Origin: G963675935 sp963719005
GTDB taxonomy: Bacteria > Planctomycetota > Planctomycetia > Pirellulales > Thermoguttaceae
Reading direction: 5' to 3'
Assembly: GCA_963719005.1 (NCBI GenBank)
Contig: CAVRAR010000014.1
Span: forward strand, 992,001-1,056,000
DNA length: 64,000 nt
Each line of letters begins with the position of its first letter. Positions within the stretch are counted from its first letter, which is position 1. Shown one piece after another: positions 27,915-38,136 of this stretch. The notes under the pieces were generated by a model. It did no database searches and had not been told where the DNA came from. It worked only from the letters and a program-made list of their open reading frames with translations. The position numbers and the translations under genes are program-made.

Positions 27915-29348
27915 CTATTTGGTCGCCGCCACGATCCCGTGCTCGACCGCTTCTGCGATTTGATCCAATTGTCTGAGCGAGATCGCCAGCGGCGGCATTA
28001 TCACAATGACGTCTTCCAAGGGGCGAATCCACACGCCCTCGCTCAGGGCGTGGTCGCAGACCTTCGCGCCGCGCCGCTCCGGCCACGGATACGGCTCCTT
28101 GGTCTCGACGTCCCGCACCAATTCGACGGCGGCGATCATGCCGCAGCGGCGGGCGTCGCCGACGTGCGGCAGTCGGGCGATCCGCGCGAGATGCTCGTCG
28201 AGCCGCGCCATCTTCGCCGGCAGCGTTTCCAGCGTCCGCTCCTCCTCGAACACGTCGAGCGTCGCCAAGGCGGCGGCCGCGCCCAGCGGATTGCCGCCGT
28301 AGGTGTGGCCGTGAAAGAACGTCCTGCTCTCGGCGTGCGTCCCCAGAAACGCCTCCCAGATTTCATCGGTCGCCAGCGTGGCGGCCACCGGCAAATAACC
28401 GCCGCTCATGCCCTTGGCGATGCAGAACAGGTCGGGCGAAACGCCTTCGTGTTCGCAGGCGAACATGCGGCCGGTGCGGCCGAAGCCGACGGCCACCTCG
28501 TCGGCGATCATCAGCACGTCGTACTTCCGCGTCAACTCGCGCACGCCGCGGAGATATCCTTTCGGGTGCATGATCATGCCCGCCGCCGCCTGAACCAGCG
28601 GCTCGATGATCACCGCGGCGATCTTCTGGTGATGCTCGGCCAACACCCGCTCCAACTTCTGCAAGTGATGCCGGCAGAGGTCTTCGCGGGCCACACCCGG
28701 CGGCGTGCGGTACGTGTCGGGCGCGGGCACGCGGAGCGTGTCGAACAGCAGCGGCCGAAACGTGGCGTGGAACTGCTCGATCCCGCCGACGCTCACGCAG
28801 CCGATCGTGTCGCCGTGATAAGCCTCGCCCAGCGCCACGTAGCACGTCCGCGAAAAAGGGGTCAGAACTGTCTTCTCTCGTGAGCGCGTTTGCGAAGGCG
28901 ACCCCTCCGCTGAAAATAGTCCTGACCCCTTTTTCTGTTGCCAATACTGCAGGGCCATCTTCACGGCCGCCTCGACCGATGTGGCGCCGTCGTCGGAGAA
29001 GAAGACGTGATTCAAACCCGGCGGAGCGAGATCGACCAGCCGCTTGGCCAAGCGGATGGTGGTTGGATTCGAGCAGCCGAGATTCGTCACGTGCGCCACT
29101 TTGTCGAGTTGTTCGCGCACGGCGGCGTCGATCTTCGGATGGCGATGGCCGTGGATGTTGCACCAGAGGCTGCTCCCGCCGTCGATGTAGCGACGGCCGT
29201 CGATGTCGATCAGTTCGCAGCCTTCGGCCCGCTCGATCACGAACGGCTCGTACTCGGCCATCTGCGTGAAGGCGTGCCAGACGATCGTGCGATCCCATTC
29301 GCGGAGAGCGTTTCGGTCTTGTGCGTCTTGTAGGTTATGCTTCAGCAT
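27915..29348 (-). CDS. bioA: adenosylmethionine-8-amino-7-oxononanoate aminotransferase, with an in-frame palindromic insertion
   Basis: BioA makes 7,8-diaminopelargonate from KAPA with SAM as amino donor, using PLP, in biotin synthesis. Key segments are WHAFTQM, GSSLWCNIHGH, FFSDDGATSVEAAVKMA, the PLP-binding IADEVAVGFGRTG and Lys in CIAKGMSGGYLP, and GHTYGGNPLGAAAAL. The start is ATG at 29348, giving MLKHNLQD. The longer frame to 29582 is antisense to the upstream gene's end. Residues ~138-165, between ALQYWQQ and RTCYVALGEAYHGDT, replace a short family loop with repeat-encoded sequence. No other bio genes are adjacent. Confidence 0.93.
   Translation of the reverse strand: MLKHNLQDAQDRNALREWDRTIVWHAFTQMAEYEPFVIERAEGCELIDIDGRRYIDGGSSLWCNIHGHRHPKIDAAVREQLDKVAHVTNLGCSNPTTIRLAKRLVDLAPPGLNHVFFSDDGATSVEAAVKMALQYWQQKKGSGLFSAEGSPSQTRSREKTVLTPFSRTCYVALGEAYHGDTIGCVSVGGIEQFHATFRPLLFDTLRVPAPDTYRTPPGVAREDLCRHHLQKLERVLAEHHQKIAAVIIEPLVQAAAGMIMHPKGYLRGVRELTRKYDVLMIADEVAVGFGRTGRMFACEHEGVSPDLFCIAKGMSGGYLPVAATLATDEIWEAFLGTHAESRTFFHGHTYGGNPLGAAAALATLDVFEEERTLETLPAKMARLDEHLARIARLPHVGDARRCGMIAAVELVRDVETKEPYPWPERRGAKVCDHALSEGVWIRPLEDVIVIMPPLAISLRQLDQIAEAVEHGIVAATK
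28853..28934. repeat. palindrome family F inside bioA
   Basis: The left arm is AAAAAGGGGTCAGAACTGT and the right arm is ATAGTCCTGACCCCTTTTT, near-perfect complements around a ~44-bp loop. The whole element is translated in frame, giving an insert that reads QQKKGSGLFSAEG... then ...KTVLTPFSRT. It resembles the GGGGACAGG-type family D but is distinct. Confidence 0.88.
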
Positions 29349-29401
29349 AACGGTTGCGTCTCCGTTGATGCGTTCTTGCGACACCGCAAGCGGTTTAAGG
29401 A

Positions 29402-32400
29402 TCACTCGTCTCCGAACGTCCAGGGCGTTCCCTCGGCGAGCATCTGCTGAAGCTGCCGCTCGACCTCCGCCGGCGAGAGGCGAACCTGGTGGATGCGGAT
29501 GTGCGGATCGAACGTCTCGTCGTCCTCGTCGCTCGCTTGCCACTGGGCTTGCTCCACCTCTTGTTCGAGGGCTTCCAGCCAACTGGGCAATTCAAAGCCG
29601 GCGCCGAGGGTCTCCTGGGTGAAGCGGTCAACCTGCTCCTCCAGTTGCCGCAGCGCCGACGGCGGCCGGCCCTCGCGCAGCTCCTCGATGGCCGGACGAA
29701 TCAACGCGCACAGCCGGTCGATCTCCAGCGGCCGGACAAACCGCTCGGCAAGATGCTCGGCGATGCTTGGCAGCCGCATTCCGTATGCTTCGCAGAGCGC
29801 GTTGAAACGCCTCAGGTGCTCGTTGGCCATCGGCGCGGTCCGCTCGGCGACGGCGCGTCGCCAAATGTCGGCGGCGCCGTCGCGGCCGCAGCGAACCAGC
29901 GTCTCGTGGGCGACCGCCACCGGCCGGAGATTCCAGGCCATCCGGTCGTAACTGGCGCGAAGCCGCAGAAAATCCAAGAGCGTGTACAACATCTCGCCGC
30001 GATCCGACTGGGTCGTGATGCTGTTGTAATCGACGTATTCGCCGTAGTTCTCGACCACGGCCTCGATGGCGGTGCCCAGCCAGTGCGCGGCCTCGTCCAA
30101 CGGAATGGCGGTGTCGAGTTCGGTCAACAGGTGGAACGGCTCATCGACCTCGGGCTGCTCCCGCAGCGATTCGAGGTATTCGCGCACGCCCTGGTGCAGA
30201 ATGCCGCGGAGATTCCCCAAGTTCATGAACCGCTGGGTGAAGAGATCGCCGCCGTAGCGCTCGACGAATCGCTTCAGTCGCCGCCAGCGCTGCGGCTCGG
30301 CCACGGTTTCGAGCACGGAGAGCCGCACGCCGCGGCTGTGGCTCAGCCAGCAGCGGAGCAAGACCTCGATAAGCTCCTCCAGGCGGTCGATCAGTCCGGC
30401 GTCGGCCGAGCGGGAAAAACTCGGCGTCGCGACGGAAGCGGACGGAGGAGGTTGCCGGGGGGACGTCTCACCGTAGGACGCCGTCTCGCTAGCAACCTCC
30501 TCCGTCCCCCTCGCCCCGCGATCGCCTGCCGCCGCCTTCCCCTTCTTGCTCGACGACGCTCTACCGCGGCCATACCAGTCGGCGGAAGAAATCGCCAGAC
30601 ACTGGGTGACGGCCTTGCAGGCGATCTCGAAGACGCGATCGAATTCGGTGACGCCGCCAGGACCGACCGGATGAGACGTCTCCATGGCGTGCGCGGTTTC
30701 GAGCAACTGGCAGGTCTCGGTCAACAATCCCAGCCGCGGCAGATAGCCGGAAAAACGGCGGAGAACGCATTGGATGGATCGCGCGGCGACGATTCGCTGC
30801 GAGCTGCCGCCCCGCCCGAGCGCCACGTAGAGCAGCGGCTGTTGGGCCAGCGAACGCAGCAACTTCGGCCAGACGGCCCGCACGCCGGCGGCGTCGCCGC
30901 GCACGCAGCGCCGAGAGCGCTTCGCCCACCGGTTGTTCCCACGCTTCCACGCCCGCGGCAGGCGACGGACGAGCCATCGACGCGCGGATCATTCGGGCGG
31001 CGTCGCCGGTCTCGACGCACGCCTGGATGATCTCTTCCTGCAGCGTCTCCTTGATGCTTCGCCGGCGGTCGTATTCGACCAACGACTCCTGAGTGCCGTG
31101 CGGCGGGGGGATTCGATGTCGCTGCACCGAAGCCAGCAGATCGAGCAATTGCCGCCGGTTTCGATCGGCCTGGGCCAGCCAGCCGGCCAGCACGTCGTCG
31201 CGATCGGCGGCGTCGCCGGACCGAGAGGCCGTCGCGCAGAGCTTCCACAATTGGGCCACCGTGGTGAGAAAACTCAGCCGGCTGACGATCCGCTCGGCCT
31301 CGCCGACCAACTCGAAATCGGTGGCGCTTTCGCCGGTCTCGAAAATCTCCCCCTCGACGCCGTCGTCAGTGCTGTCGCGGTAGGTGACGTCCTCATAGGC
31401 GGCGCCGAACAGGTCGTCCTCCTCGTCCGGCTCCTCTTCCGGTTCGTCGGCGAAGTCGTCGGCGAACTCGTCGTCCGATTCCTTCTGCGCCCCGCCGTTG
31501 CCCAACGCCTGGGCGGCCATGTCGAAACGCGGCACCTGCCAGTATTCCTCGGCGTTGGCTTCGAGATAGTCGAGAAACTTCCGCGCCAGCGGCCAACTGG
31601 CCGGCTTGGAGACTGGGTTCGATGCGGGCTCATCGACTGGTCGCTGAAGCGACCGGCCCTCGGGAGTTTTCGTCGCGGTTGGTCCGTCGCCCCAAAGATC
31701 TTCCATCCACAACAGGGCGAGATCGTGGAAGGAGTAGTCTTCCTCGACCAGCGGGATTTCCTCGGCCTGGCTGAGCCATTGCACCAACAGGGCCATGGCG
31801 GCCACGGGATCGCGGCGGTCCAACAACGTGTCGATCACCAGTGCGTAGGCCTTGGGCGAGTGGAAAGGCTCGACGTTCCGCTGCCAGAAGGCGAGATCGC
31901 CGGCGGCGGCGCCGCCCTTCGTGCCACGCCCGCAGTGCCGCCGCCACGCTCTCGGCCGATTCGAGCGTGGCCTGGCCGGAAATCCCCTCGATCGAGCCGA
32001 CTTCGAGGCTGGCGAACTGATCCCACCAGCGGGCCAGTTCCGCGAGGCTCCGCGACAGGGCCTGCTGCAAGCCGAGATCGCCGGTTGCCGCGGCCGCCTT
32101 GTGAATCCGCACGTACAACATGAAGATGTCGCTCATCATGTCGAGCAATTCGTCGATGCGATGATCGTAAACGCTGTTTTCGACGGCGGGAAAGAGGCTG
32201 TACTGGCCGCCGAACCCGAGGATGTTCCAGGGATCGACCATCGCCCCGCACTCGATCGCCCGCCGCAGCAGGTCTTCGATCGGCGGCAGTTGCGAGGCCG
32301 CAGCAGCAAGGTCGCCGCGATCGACCGCCAGGTGGGCGGTCGCCATGCGACAACGCATCTCGCAGGTCATCCGCGCCGAAGCCACCGGCACGACCTCGGC

Positions 32401-33591
32401 CTGCCGCGCCGCCGCTTCGGTGTAGCCGATGGCCGCGAAGAGTTGCGCGAGGTGGACGTGCTGCAATTGCAGGGCGCGGCGACGGGCCAGGTAGTGATTG
32501 AAATGCTGCCGGGCGCCGCCGAAGGGCTGCCGCATCGCCACCGCCTCGGCACGCAGCCGTTCGGCGTGCGCCCCCTTGAGCGTCCGCAACAACTGCTCGT
32601 AGAAAGCGTCGCGGTAGACGGCGATCTTCTGCACGAGCGTGGCCAGCGTGGCGGCGGAATCGTGGGCGTCGGGCCGATCGCCGCTGACGCCCGAGCCCAT
32701 CAGCATCGTGCCGGCCAACACCGCCGCCTCCTCGAACAGCACTTGCTTCCGCGACAACCGGCCGCGATGCTCCAAGCGGTCGAGCATGGCGTCGAGCGTC
32801 ACCTGCTGCAAGACGAACCGCCGGCAGCGGCCCGAGTTGTCCAACTGGTTCATGTCCCATTGGCCGAAGAGGTAATTGGGCCGCTTGTTCGCCGGGTGGT
32901 CGAAATCGTACGCCCGCGGGTCGAGCGCCAACTCGTCGAGCTGCTCGATGGCGAACATCGCGTCGAACCGCAGCGTGGGATCGGTGGCGTCGAGAATGGC
33001 CAGGGCGGTTTCGACTAGCTCGCGGTATGGGCCGGAGGCGACCCCGGCCCCGCGAATCCACAGCGGGATGGGCCGCACCCACTCGTGGTCGTAGGGCTGG
33101 ATCTTCTGCTCGGTGCGAAGCACGGCCACGGGCCGGTGGCCGAGGTAATCGTTCAACTGGTGCAAGGCGGCCGAGACGATTCGCTCGGTTTCGTCCCACG
33201 GCCCGCCTTGCCGCAACACCGCCTCGCATACCCGCCCGATGAAGAACGGCTGAAACAGCCCGTCGTCGGTCTGGTGGAAGAGCAGGTCGCGGTGGAACTC
33301 GCGATAGGCCGGCAGTGCGGCGTCGAAGACCAGCCGCAGCACCGCTTCGGCCTGATCGATTTGCTGGAAGACGTCCGACTTTCCGTGAACCGCCTGCAAT
33401 TCGGCCGCCAGCAGCTTTCCGAGAGCCTGCCAAGCCGGCTCCTTCGCCGTCACCTTGGCTGCCACCCAGATGAACAGTTTGTTCAGATTCTCAAGGAACC
33501 GGGAATCCGGCGCGCCCGAGGAGAAGTTCAGGTAGCCGAGCACTTCCTGGATGGTGGCGGCGATGTTGCGGCTCGACTTCTTAGTATCCAT
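29402..33591 (-). CDS. very large unrecognised, mostly helical protein (~1390 aa, two frameshifts)
   Basis: The start ATG at 33591 has GGAGAGG eight bases upstream and gives MDTKKSSRNIAATIQEVLGYLNF. Three overlapping frames join into one protein, with breaks near 31905 (at ALRAWHEGG) and near 30905 (at SALRARR). The protein is helix-rich and TPR/HEAT-like in feel, with no signal peptide or TM. A strongly acidic linker lies at 31390-31470 (EEEPDEEDDLFG). No catalytic motif is recognisable. Residues near 1028-1051 come from an inserted palindrome (30440-30507) in a low-complexity linker. bioA begins 53 bases after its stop on the same strand. Long conserved single-copy proteins of this kind occur in planctomycetes, but I cannot name a family. 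Confidence 0.6.
30440..30507. repeat. palindrome family H inside the giant gene
   Basis: The 16-bp perfect arms are GGACGGAGGAGGTTGC (30440-30455) and GCAACCTCCTCCGTCC (30492-30507). The sequence is translated in frame within a Ser/Ala/Pro-rich linker. Confidence 0.85.
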
Positions 33592-33911
33592 TCGATACCT
33601 CTCCTCACATGGAGCAAGTCTCCTATGGTAGGTTCCTTCGTCGATTCAGTCTAGCGGGTGGGGACTGTCCCAATTTTCGTGTCAGCGAAAATGGAACTGT
33701 CCTCTTTGACGCTCCGATGCCCTTTTGACACAGAAATCCGAACAGGCCCGCGGGCGCGAGAACCCAGTGCGGCCAGATTTCCTCTCAACTGCGCTCAGAA
33801 TGACCGGACACGCCAACAGATCCGGCCGCACCTCGAATCCCCTTATAGTGTATCCCATCTTGTCGCTCGCCCCGGTTGACGAGGTGCGCCGCTTGGCCGA
33901 CAATGAGACGC
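33592..33911. other. 320-bp divergent intergenic region with a small palindrome
   Basis: The region separates the minus-strand giant gene from plus-strand inositol phosphate synthase, so it should hold both promoters. At 33660-33705, GGGGACTGTCCCAATTTTCG faces CGAAAATGGAACTGTCCTC, an imperfect inverted repeat of another dispersed type. No gene is supported. Confidence 0.5.
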
Positions 33912-35129
33912 ATGGCAGATTCGCATATTGGCGTCTGGTTGATTGGCGCAAAAGGGGGGGTGGCTTCCACTGCGATTCTCGGTCTTTCCGCCCTGAAGAG
34001 GGGACTAATTGACTCCGTCGGCCTGGCAAGTCAATTGCCGCAATTTGGGAAACTTGGGTTAATTGATTTCGAGCGGCTCATCGTTGCTGGACACGACATT
34101 CGCCGCGCCCCGCTGCTGGCCGAAGTCGCGCGGATGGCCGGCGAAAGCCGCACCGCGATGGCGATCCTGGTGGAGCAATGCCGGGACGAGTTGGAGCAGA
34201 TCGACCGCCGAATTCGCCCGGGCACGATTTTTCGGGTTGGCGAGACGATCGCCGCACTGGCCGACGGCGACGTGCCGCGAAATGAGACGCCCCGCGAGGC
34301 GATCGCCCGGGTGGGCCGCGACATGGCCGAGTTCGTTCGCAGTGAGGGGCTCGCCCATCTGATCGTGGTCAACGTGGCGTCGACCGAAGCGACGGTCGAT
34401 ACGTCGAGTCTGCCGACCGCTTGGGCGGAGTTCGAGAAGCTGTTGGACCTTGGGCAGCAGTGTCCTTTGCCGGCCAGTTCACTGTATGCGATTGCGGCGT
34501 TGGCGGCGGGCTACTCGTACATCAACTTCACGCCTTCGCTCGGCTCTTCGCCGGCGGCGATCGACGAACTTGCCCGGCTGCGCGGCACGCGGCACTACGG
34601 TTGCGACGGCAAGACGGGCGAGACGCTGATGAAGAGCGTGTTGGCGCCGATGTTCGCCCGGCGAAACCTGCGGGTGATGAGTTGGGTGGGCCACAATATC
34701 TTCGGCAACATGGACGCCCAGGTTTTGGACGATCCGGCCAACAAGCAGGCGAAGGTGCAGAGCAAAGACCGTCTGCTTGGCGAGATTCTGGGCTATCGAC
34801 CGAAGACATTGGTGTCGCTCGAAAATGTGCCCGACCTGGGCGACTGGAAGACCGCGTGGGACCACGTCCATTTCGCCGGTTTCCTGGGCGTGCCGATGAC
34901 GTTGCAGTTCATCTGGGAGGGCTGCGACTCGTTCCTGGCCGCCCCGCTTGTGCTGGACCTGGTGCGGCTGACGGAGCTGGCGTGGCGTCGCGGCCACGTC
35001 GGTCAAATGCCCTTCCTAGCGAGCTTTTTCAAGAGCCCGTACGGCGTGAGCGAGCATCGGTTCGATCGGCAGTTCGAAATGTTGGAGCGGTGGGCCGAAG
35101 GTGGGCACGAAGAAGGACAAACGATGTAG
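33912..35129 (+). CDS. ino1: myo-inositol-1-phosphate synthase family protein
   Basis: The enzyme isomerises glucose-6-phosphate to inositol-1-phosphate with bound NAD, feeding inositol lipids or compatible solutes. The Rossmann start is IGVWLIGAKGGVASTAI. Conserved family segments include NFTPSLGSSPAAIDELA, YGCDGKTGETLMKSVLAPMF, VGHNIFGNMDAQVLDDPANKQAKVQSKD and FIWEGCDSFLAAPLVLD. Ala/Lys replace part of the usual glycine-rich loop. The start is uncertain between ATG at 33903 and 33912. I prefer 33912, just before the first beta strand. It is followed 12 bases later by the helicase frame. Confidence 0.87.
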   Translation: MADSHIGVWLIGAKGGVASTAILGLSALKRGLIDSVGLASQLPQFGKLGLIDFERLIVAGHDIRRAPLLAEVARMAGESRTAMAILVEQCRDELEQIDRRIRPGTIFRVGETIAALADGDVPRNETPREAIARVGRDMAEFVRSEGLAHLIVVNVASTEATVDTSSLPTAWAEFEKLLDLGQQCPLPASSLYAIAALAAGYSYINFTPSLGSSPAAIDELARLRGTRHYGCDGKTGETLMKSVLAPMFARRNLRVMSWVGHNIFGNMDAQVLDDPANKQAKVQSKDRLLGEILGYRPKTLVSLENVPDLGDWKTAWDHVHFAGFLGVPMTLQFIWEGCDSFLAAPLVLDLVRLTELAWRRGHVGQMPFLASFFKSPYGVSEHRFDRQFEMLERWAEGGHEEGQTM

Positions 35130-35141
35130 GGTGAGACAATC

Positions 35142-36701
35142 TTGACAGACGAAAAGAAACCAGTGAAACATTCGCGTCCTCGTCGGCGGAAGAAACGGCC
35201 GGCCACGGAATCGGCAGCGCCGCCGGCGTCCGGTGTTAAGGTGGCAGTTGTACCGCCGACACCGGCTGATAGAGCAACGGTCGCCGCAACTGAGCGCACG
35301 CCGGGTCCGCGCGGCGACCATCCTGCTTCGCGAAAACCGGCGCCGACAGCCTTGCCAGACGAAAGGAGAGACGAAAAGAAATCGGAGAAACCTTCGCGTC
35401 CACCTCAACGCAAGAAACAGTCTGCCGCCGCGGAATCGGCGGCGGCGCCGACAACGACAACGTCGGGCTTCGCCGGCATGGGGCTCTCGAAGGTCATGCT
35501 TGCCTCGCTGGCCGAGGCCGAGTATCTCGATCCCACGCCCATCCAGTCCGGGCTGATTCCCCAAGCACTGCAGGGCATCGATCTGATGGGCCAGGCGCAG
35601 ACGGGCACGGGCAAGACCGCCGCCTTCTGCGTGCCGATTCTCGAACGCCTCGAACCGCGATCGCAAAACCCCGGCGTGCAGGCCCTGGTGCTGCTCCCCA
35701 CCCGCGAATTGGCCGTCCAGGTGCGCGACGAGTGCGTCAAGCTCGCCTTCGGCCACGACGTTCGCGTCGTCGCGGTCTACGGCGGCAAGCCGATCCGGCA
35801 GCAGGTCGAGCATCTGCGGCGCGGAGCCGAAATCGTCGTCGGCACGCCCGGCCGCGTGATCGATCTGATCGGCCGCGGCTCGCTGGTGCTCGGCGGCGTT
35901 CGTTTCGTCGTTCTCGACGAGGCCGACCGGATGCTCGACATCGGCTTCCGCCCCGACATCGAGAAGATTCTCCGCCGCTGCCCGCAAGCCCGGCAAACGC
36001 TGCTGCTAAGCGCCACGATTCCGCCGCCGGTCAAGCGGCTGGCCGAGCGTTACATGCGCGATCCGCAGATGGTCGATTTTTCGACCAAGGACTTGGCGGT
36101 CGAAACGATCGAGCAATCGTACTTCACGGTCGATCCCGAACGGAAATTCGACCTGTTGGTGCAACTGCTGGAGCGCGAGAATCCGCAGCAGGCGATCGTC
36201 TTTTGCCGCACGAAGCGCGGAACCGACAAGGTGTGCCGCCGCTTGTCGGAGAAGTTCAAGAGCGTCGATACGATCCACGGCGACCTTCAGCAGTCGGCCC
36301 GCGACCGCGTGATGCGTCATTTTCGCGACGGCCGCACGAAGGTCTTGGTGGCCACCGACGTGGTTGGCCGCGGCATCGACGTGACGACGATTTCGCACAT
36401 CATCAACTACGACATCCCGCAGTTTTGCGACGATTACGTGCATCGCGTCGGCCGCACGGGCCGGATGGGCCGCGAGGGCATCGCCTTCACGTTTGTCACG
36501 CCCGAAGAGGGCAACGAGCTGACGCGGATCGAGATGCGAATCAACCGCTTGTTGAAGCGGGGCGAGATTCCCGGCTTCGTGGCGTTGGCCAAGCCGCAGC
36601 CGAGCGAGGAGCTTGACGCCGAGAGCGACGAGCCCTTCGAGCCGCCCCCGCCGAAGCCCGTCTTCGGCCGCACGGTCCGCCGCATTCGCCGCGCGCTGTA
36701 A
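35142..36701 (+). CDS. DEAD-box ATP-dependent RNA helicase
   Basis: The enzyme unwinds RNA duplexes in ribosome assembly or mRNA decay. Q motif: FAGMGLSKVMLASLAEAEYLDPTPIQ region. Walker A: AQTGTGKT. DEAD box: VLDEADRML. Motif III: LSAT. Motifs V-VI: VATDVVGRGIDV and HRVGRTGRMGR. The first ~105 residues are a basic, disordered tail containing a duplicated unit (DEKKPVKHSRPRRRKKRPATES and DEKKSEKPSRPPQRKKQSAAAES). The frame opens with TTG at 35142, and GTG at 35163 is an alternative. CspA-like partners are absent. It resembles the RhlE branch. Confidence 0.93.
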   Translation: MTDEKKPVKHSRPRRRKKRPATESAAPPASGVKVAVVPPTPADRATVAATERTPGPRGDHPASRKPAPTALPDERRDEKKSEKPSRPPQRKKQSAAAESAAAPTTTTSGFAGMGLSKVMLASLAEAEYLDPTPIQSGLIPQALQGIDLMGQAQTGTGKTAAFCVPILERLEPRSQNPGVQALVLLPTRELAVQVRDECVKLAFGHDVRVVAVYGGKPIRQQVEHLRRGAEIVVGTPGRVIDLIGRGSLVLGGVRFVVLDEADRMLDIGFRPDIEKILRRCPQARQTLLLSATIPPPVKRLAERYMRDPQMVDFSTKDLAVETIEQSYFTVDPERKFDLLVQLLERENPQQAIVFCRTKRGTDKVCRRLSEKFKSVDTIHGDLQQSARDRVMRHFRDGRTKVLVATDVVGRGIDVTTISHIINYDIPQFCDDYVHRVGRTGRMGREGIAFTFVTPEEGNELTRIEMRINRLLKRGEIPGFVALAKPQPSEELDAESDEPFEPPPPKPVFGRTVRRIRRAL

Positions 36702-37099
36702 GGAATTGGAGCATTGCGAGTATACCACCGAAATCTATGCCGATCCGAGGAGAGCGTTCTTGAATCCTACCGCTTATCACGAAGCTGGACATGTTGTAAT
36801 GGCTCTGGTCGTTGGGCGGAAGATCAAACGAGCTACAATTGAACCTGACGGTGAATGGCCCGCGAAAACAGAACTTGTCGATACCGATGAGCCACCATGT
36901 GACACACCAGAATGGGCCCAATGGAATGAGGAAGAGGTGATGGTGAAGTGTGCCGGAGCAGTCGCACAAGCAAGATTCCTGGGGCCGGCACATAGCCCGA
37001 AGGCCATGCTCGTGGCGCATCCGGGCGACAATCCTCTGCATATTGCTGGACGCAGATACCCGGATGAGTTTACCTGTAACGATTACCTCGACCGAATGC

Positions 37100-38136
37100 T
37101 AGAGCGGTTTCATTTTAGGCGTAGCGGTATCCGCAGTGTTGAAAATAGTTTCGGCACTCGGATTCCGTGAATTGGTCGAGGATGCTGCCGCAGAGTTTCC
37201 ATAGCTTATCGACGGTCCGTTCGGCTCCGTCACGGAGCAACTTTTTGAACTTGGAAAACGCCAACTCGATGGGGTTCAGGTCCGGCGAGTACGGGGGCAG
37301 GTAGCGCAGCTCGGCACCGGCCGCTTCGATGGCTTTGCGAACTCCAGCCACCTTGTGGCTGGAGAGATTGTCCATCACCACGATGTCGCCAGGTTTCAAG
37401 GCCGGTGCCAGATGTTGCTCGACCCAGGCGCGGAACAGTTCGCCGTTGATGCCGCCTTCCACGGTAAGCGGAGCGATGAATCCCTCGGCCCGCAATGCGC
37501 CCAAAAAAGTCGTCGTCTGCCAACGTCCGCAAGGAGTTTTTTCCAGCAAACGCGTGCCGAGTTCCGAGCGGCCGTAGGTGCGGGTCATGTTGGATTTAGC
37601 CCACGTTTCATCGATGAAAACGACTTTGGCGGGATCGATCGACTCCTGCGAAGCGCGCCATGCCGCGCGCTGCTCAACCACATCGGGGCGATCCTGTTCG
37701 CTGGCAATCAGCGTCTTTTTTTTCGCGACTGCTTGAGCGCTTGGCATGCGGCGCAAAGCGTTCCCAGGCAAACCTCTTCGCCGCGCTCCCGCTTCAAATC
37801 GGCTTGCAGTTCGCGCAGATAGATGTCGGGCCGAGCCGCGATCTTGGCGACGAGCCAGTCTGCCCAAGCATGCCACGCGGGCTGACGCGGAGCCGCCTTC
37901 TTTGGCGCCACTTGGCCGGTCTCGCGACGTTGTTGCTGGATGCGCCGCACCCAAGATTCTGAAACTTTGAAACGCAGCGCGATCACGCGCCGCTCTTCGT
38001 TCGTATCGCACGCGGCGAGCACTTCGCCGCGAAACTCCGCATCGTACGGTTTCATCAGGGTCACCTCCTTGAGTGAGATGAACCCAATTTACCGAGTTCG
38101 CCCAGAATGCGCTAGACCTACCGTGGAACTGCTCTA
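37100..38136 (-). mobile_element. IS630-family insertion sequence, 1037 bp, flanked by TA
   Basis: Terminal inverted repeats begin TAGAGCGGTTTCATTTTAGG at 37100. At the other end (reading inward from 38136) they begin TAGAGCAGTTCCACGGTAGG. Insertion at TA with TA duplication is the Tc1/mariner-IS630 rule. It is confirmed by restoration of the M41-like reading frame when the element and one TA are removed. Confidence 0.92.
37115..38055 (-). CDS. IS630 transposase, two frames joined by probable -1 frameshifting
   Basis: The first frame starts at ATG 38055 with AAGGAGG seven bases upstream. It encodes the HTH DNA-binding part (LRFKVSESWVRRIQQQRRETG, 38055 to stop at 37708). The second frame carries the DDE catalytic core: VVFIDETWAKSNMTRTYG, IVVMDNLSSHK and PPYSPDLNPIELAFSKFK, ending GYRYA at 37115. 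The frames overlap at a run of eight A followed by G (37715-37723 on the minus strand), a classic slippery site. A -1 slip there joins KK to KKTLIAS. The frameshift is therefore probably functional rather than damage. Confidence 0.9.
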
